Source: Streptomyces griseofuscus (lineage in GTDB: Bacteria; Actinomycetota; Actinomycetes; Streptomycetales; Streptomycetaceae). Taken from it: DNA of 64,000 nt. Made by a program: the position numbers and the translations under genes. The stretch covers positions 62,001-126,000 of the forward strand of contig NZ_CP051007.1 of assembly GCF_014673495.1 (NCBI RefSeq), given 5' to 3'. The notes under the pieces are model-generated. The model had not been told where the DNA came from, did no database searches, and was given only the letters and a program-made list of their open reading frames with translations. Positions 62,017 through 64,000 of the stretch are shown here, piece by piece. Numbering within the stretch: the first letter of the stretch is position 1; every line of letters begins with the position of its first letter.

Positions 62017-62976
62017 TCAGGCGTGGCAGGCCGGCAGGCCGCCGTGGTGGTCGCTCATCTCCCGGAACAGGGCGGGGATGTCGAGCGGGTCGCCGGGGGC
62101 GGCCCCGAGCGCCTCGGCGTAGGCGCGGTGCAGATTGGGCACGAGGCGCTCGGCGTCGAGCAGGTCCGCGTACGGGCCCGGCCCGGCCTCCCGTGCCGTC
62201 TGGAGCGGGGTGAGGCCGGCCGCGATGCCCTCGGCCGCGAGGCGCTGGAGCCTGCGCAGATAGCCCTCGTTGGCGTCGAGCAGTTCCGGGCCGCCGACCG
62301 GGCCGTGCCCCGGTACGACGGTGACGGCGTCCAGGGCGCGCAGCCGCGCGAGGGCCGCCAGCGACCCGGACACCGACCCCATCGGGCAGAACGGCGTGAC
62401 GCCCGACATCACCAGGTCCCCGGCGAACACCACCCGTGGTCCGGGCAGCCATACGGCGGTGTCGCCGGTGGTGTGCGCGGGCCCGGTGTGCAGCAGCCGC
62501 GCCTCGTGCGCGCCCACGTGGAGGGTCATCCGGTCCCGGTAGGTGACGGCGGGCACGACGACCTCCAGATCGCCCCAGCACACGTCGGGCCACAGGCCCG
62601 TCAGGTGCGTCCCGGCCGCGGCGGCCTCCTCGCGGGCCCGCTCGTGGCCGACGACGAGGGCTTCGGGGAAGACGAAGTTGCCGAAGGTGTGGTCGCCGTG
62701 GAAGTGCGTGTTGACCAGGAGCCGCGGCGGCCGGCCGGCCCGGCGCAGGACGCGCTCCCTCAGCGCGCGGGCCCGCGCCTCGGTGGCCACGGTGTCGATC
62801 AGGAGGCTCTCGCCGTCCGCCACGACGAGCCCGGCGTTGTTCAGGCACCAGCCGCCGTCGTGCTGCACATAGGCGTGGACGCCATCGGCGACCTCGGTGA
62901 AGCGGCCGGCGGTGGGGGCGTGGTCCGGCGCGGCGGAACCCGCCGCCGGGCGCCGGGTGGCCGACGGGACGGTCAC
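62017..62976 (-). CDS. Metallo-beta-lactamase-fold hydrolase of the aromatic cluster
   Basis: 319 residues. The zinc motif HFHGDH (in NTHFHGDHTFGNF, near residue 95) and further metal-ligand candidates HTGPAHTTGD and VVPGHGP are intact, so it is probably a working hydrolase. In polyketide clusters MBL-fold proteins act as thioesterases, lactone hydrolases or cyclase partners; which one applies here is unknown. The GTG at 62976 has AAGGAG in front. It lies 40 nt after the ACP gene and ends before the ligase promoter, so it is last in the minimal-PKS operon. Confidence 0.85.
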   Translation of the reverse strand: MTVPSATRRPAAGSAAPDHAPTAGRFTEVADGVHAYVQHDGGWCLNNAGLVVADGESLLIDTVATEARARALRERVLRRAGRPPRLLVNTHFHGDHTFGNFVFPEALVVGHERAREEAAAAGTHLTGLWPDVCWGDLEVVVPAVTYRDRMTLHVGAHEARLLHTGPAHTTGDTAVWLPGPRVVFAGDLVMSGVTPFCPMGSVSGSLAALARLRALDAVTVVPGHGPVGGPELLDANEGYLRRLQRLAAEGIAAGLTPLQTAREAGPGPYADLLDAERLVPNLHRAYAEALGAAPGDPLDIPALFREMSDHHGGLPACHA

Positions 62977-63016
62977 GGTCGTCTCCTTGGTGGATCGGGG
63001 CACCGCCGGGCGCCGG

Positions 63017-63280
63017 TCAGGCCGCGGCACGGGCGGCCAGCGCCCCGTTGACGAGGTCGAGGTACTGGCGCGGCGTCTGTGCCTCGGCCAGCGCCTCCTC
63101 GTCGAGCACCACGTCGTGGTCGCGCTCGATGACGCCGGTGACCTGCAAAAGCGCCAGGGAGTCGTAGCCCAGGTCCAGGAACAGGGTGTCCAGGGCGCCC
63201 TCGTCCAGCACGGCCCCCTCGTCGCCGCCCGCCGCCTCGCGCAGCAGGTCGGCGAGTTCGCTCCGGTCGAACCGTTCCAT
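63017..63280 (-). CDS. Type II PKS acyl carrier protein
   Basis: 87 residues. The phosphopantetheine Ser is residue 41 in LGYDSLALLQ, and the acidic helices around it are normal for aromatic PKS ACPs. It holds the growing chain and partners the KS-chain length factor pair encoded just upstream (gap 55 bp). The Sfp-type transferase at 49464 may be its activating enzyme. ATG 63280 (MERFDRSELADLL). Confidence 0.95.
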   Translation of the reverse strand: MERFDRSELADLLREAAGGDEGAVLDEGALDTLFLDLGYDSLALLQVTGVIERDHDVVLDEEALAEAQTPRQYLDLVNGALAARAAA

Positions 63281-63335
63281 GGTGTTCCCCTCTTCCTCGG
63301 TTTCCTGGATTTCCTGGTGCCGTGCCGCAAGTGCG

Positions 63336-64000
63336 TCAGCGCGCCGCGCGGACGACCGTCGCCGCGTTGAAGCCGCCGCGGCCCCTGGCCAGGACCAGGG
63401 CATGGCGCAGCCGGGCCGGGCGCGGGGCGCCGCGCACCAGGTCCACGGGGCAGTCGCCGGCCACCCGGACGGCGCCGGCCGTCGGCGGGATCACCTGGTC
63501 GCGCAGGGCGCACAGGGCGGCCGCCAGATCGAGCGCGGAACCTCCCGCGCCCAGCCGCCCGGTCAGCGACTTGGGCGCGGTGACCGCCACCCCGTACGGG
63601 CCGAACAGCTCGGCGAGCGCTCGGGCCTCGGCCCGGTCGGCGTCCCGCTCGCCGGCCGCGTCGGCGAAGACCACGTCCACGTCCGCGGGGCCGATCCGGG
63701 CGTCGGCCAGGGCGAGCCGGGCCGCGGCGAGCAGCCGCGGCGGGCCGGCGCCGGGCGCCGGGTCGAACGTGGCGGCGCAGCCCTCGACCGTGCCGAGCAC
63801 GGCGGCGCCGCGGGCGCGGGCCGCGCCGGCCTCCTCCAGCACCAGCAGGGCGCCGCCCTCTCCGGCCACATGCCCGCACGCGTCGGCGTCGAAGGGCAGG
63901 TAGGCGCGTTCGGCGTCGTCGCGTGTGCTCATGCCGCCCGCCGCCAGCAGCGCGGTCCAGCCCCACGGGCACACGGCGGAGTCGAAGCCGCCGGTGAGCA
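63336..64000 (-). CDS. Type II PKS chain length factor (KS-beta), C-terminal part, runs off the window
   Basis: About 220 C-terminal residues. The visible stretch CPWGWTALLAAGGMSTRDD, then AYLPFDADACGHVAGEGGALLVLE, is diagnostic of chain length factors rather than KS-alpha (which reads CIDAISS and so on here). The C-terminus has PKSLTGRLGAGGSALDLAAAL and ARGRGGFNAATVV. It sets the number of extender units with its KS-alpha partner, which should lie just past the right edge. The Gln that replaces the active Cys is outside the window. Confidence 0.95.
   Translation of the reverse strand, partial: LTGGFDSAVCPWGWTALLAAGGMSTRDDAERAYLPFDADACGHVAGEGGALLVLEEAGAARARGAAVLGTVEGCAATFDPAPGAGPPRLLAAARLALADARIGPADVDVVFADAAGERDADRAEARALAELFGPYGVAVTAPKSLTGRLGAGGSALDLAAALCALRDQVIPPTAGAVRVAGDCPVDLVRGAPRPARLRHALVLARGRGGFNAATVVRAAR

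Noticed and set aside
1..64000. tRNA, rRNA, CRISPR arrays and insertion sequences
   Set aside because: None was recognised on reading both strands; no transposase, integrase or regularly spaced repeat was found.

Overview
The window is very GC-rich DNA with frequent GTG and TTG starts, long type I polyketide synthase (PKS) genes and tightly overlapping operons. This is typical of a Streptomyces or close relative. It holds two adjoining biosynthetic gene clusters. All calls come from reading the sequence; no database search was run.

Left part (1-48227): a macrolide cluster. Three minus-strand PKS genes are read in the order 23142->12190, 12177->1207 and 1210->window edge. Their layout copies the erythromycin synthase: loading AT-ACP; modules 1 and 2 with KR; module 3 with a degenerate KR; module 4 with DH-ER-KR; then the start of module 5. 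The extender ATs carry methylmalonyl-type motifs, so a 14-membered propionate-derived macrolactone is expected if the unseen part of the third gene holds modules 5-6 and a thioesterase. On the other side of the PKS promoter region runs an operon for a membrane acyltransferase, a P450, a DesI-type aminotransferase and a DesII-type radical SAM deaminase. Next come a macrolide glycosyltransferase, 4-keto and 3-keto sugar reductases, an OleD/OleI-like inactivating glycosyltransferase, an ABC-F ribosome-protection protein with a possible leader-peptide control region, a TylF-family sugar O-methyltransferase and a sugar 3,5-epimerase. A five-gene activated methyl cycle operon (metK, adenosine kinase, metH, metF, ahcY) recycles SAM. 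A thymidylyltransferase and an NDP-hexose 2,3-dehydratase close the sugar set. The sugar genes spell out dTDP-L-olivose/oleandrose-type chemistry plus a 4-deoxy (desosamine- or chalcose-like) branch. The 4,6-dehydratase is not in the window.

Right part (48434-64000): one side of a type II aromatic PKS cluster, all on the minus strand. It holds a SARP activator, a phosphopantetheinyl transferase, an acyl-CoA dehydrogenase, a DUF5302 small protein, a strange ACP-KS-AT-AT protein that has lost most catalytic residues, a didomain aromatase/cyclase, an ActIII-type ketoreductase, an FAD monooxygenase, an acyl-CoA ligase, a metallo-beta-lactamase-fold protein, the ACP and the C-terminal part of the chain length factor. 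The ligase, dehydrogenase and ghost PKS suggest a non-acetate starter unit.

The main new points are: (1) the ghost PKS, in which apparently only the first AT is still armed; (2) three sets of 11-bp-spaced TCGA heptamers that look like SARP operators, in front of the acyl-CoA ligase, the acyl-CoA dehydrogenase and also the 2,3-dehydratase, which would tie the sugar gene to the aromatic cluster regulator; (3) the dedicated methyl cycle operon with a structured leader; (4) a candidate translation-attenuation leader for the ABC-F gene; and (5) repeats and operator-like palindromes in the divergent promoter regions. No tRNA, rRNA, CRISPR array or intact insertion sequence was seen.
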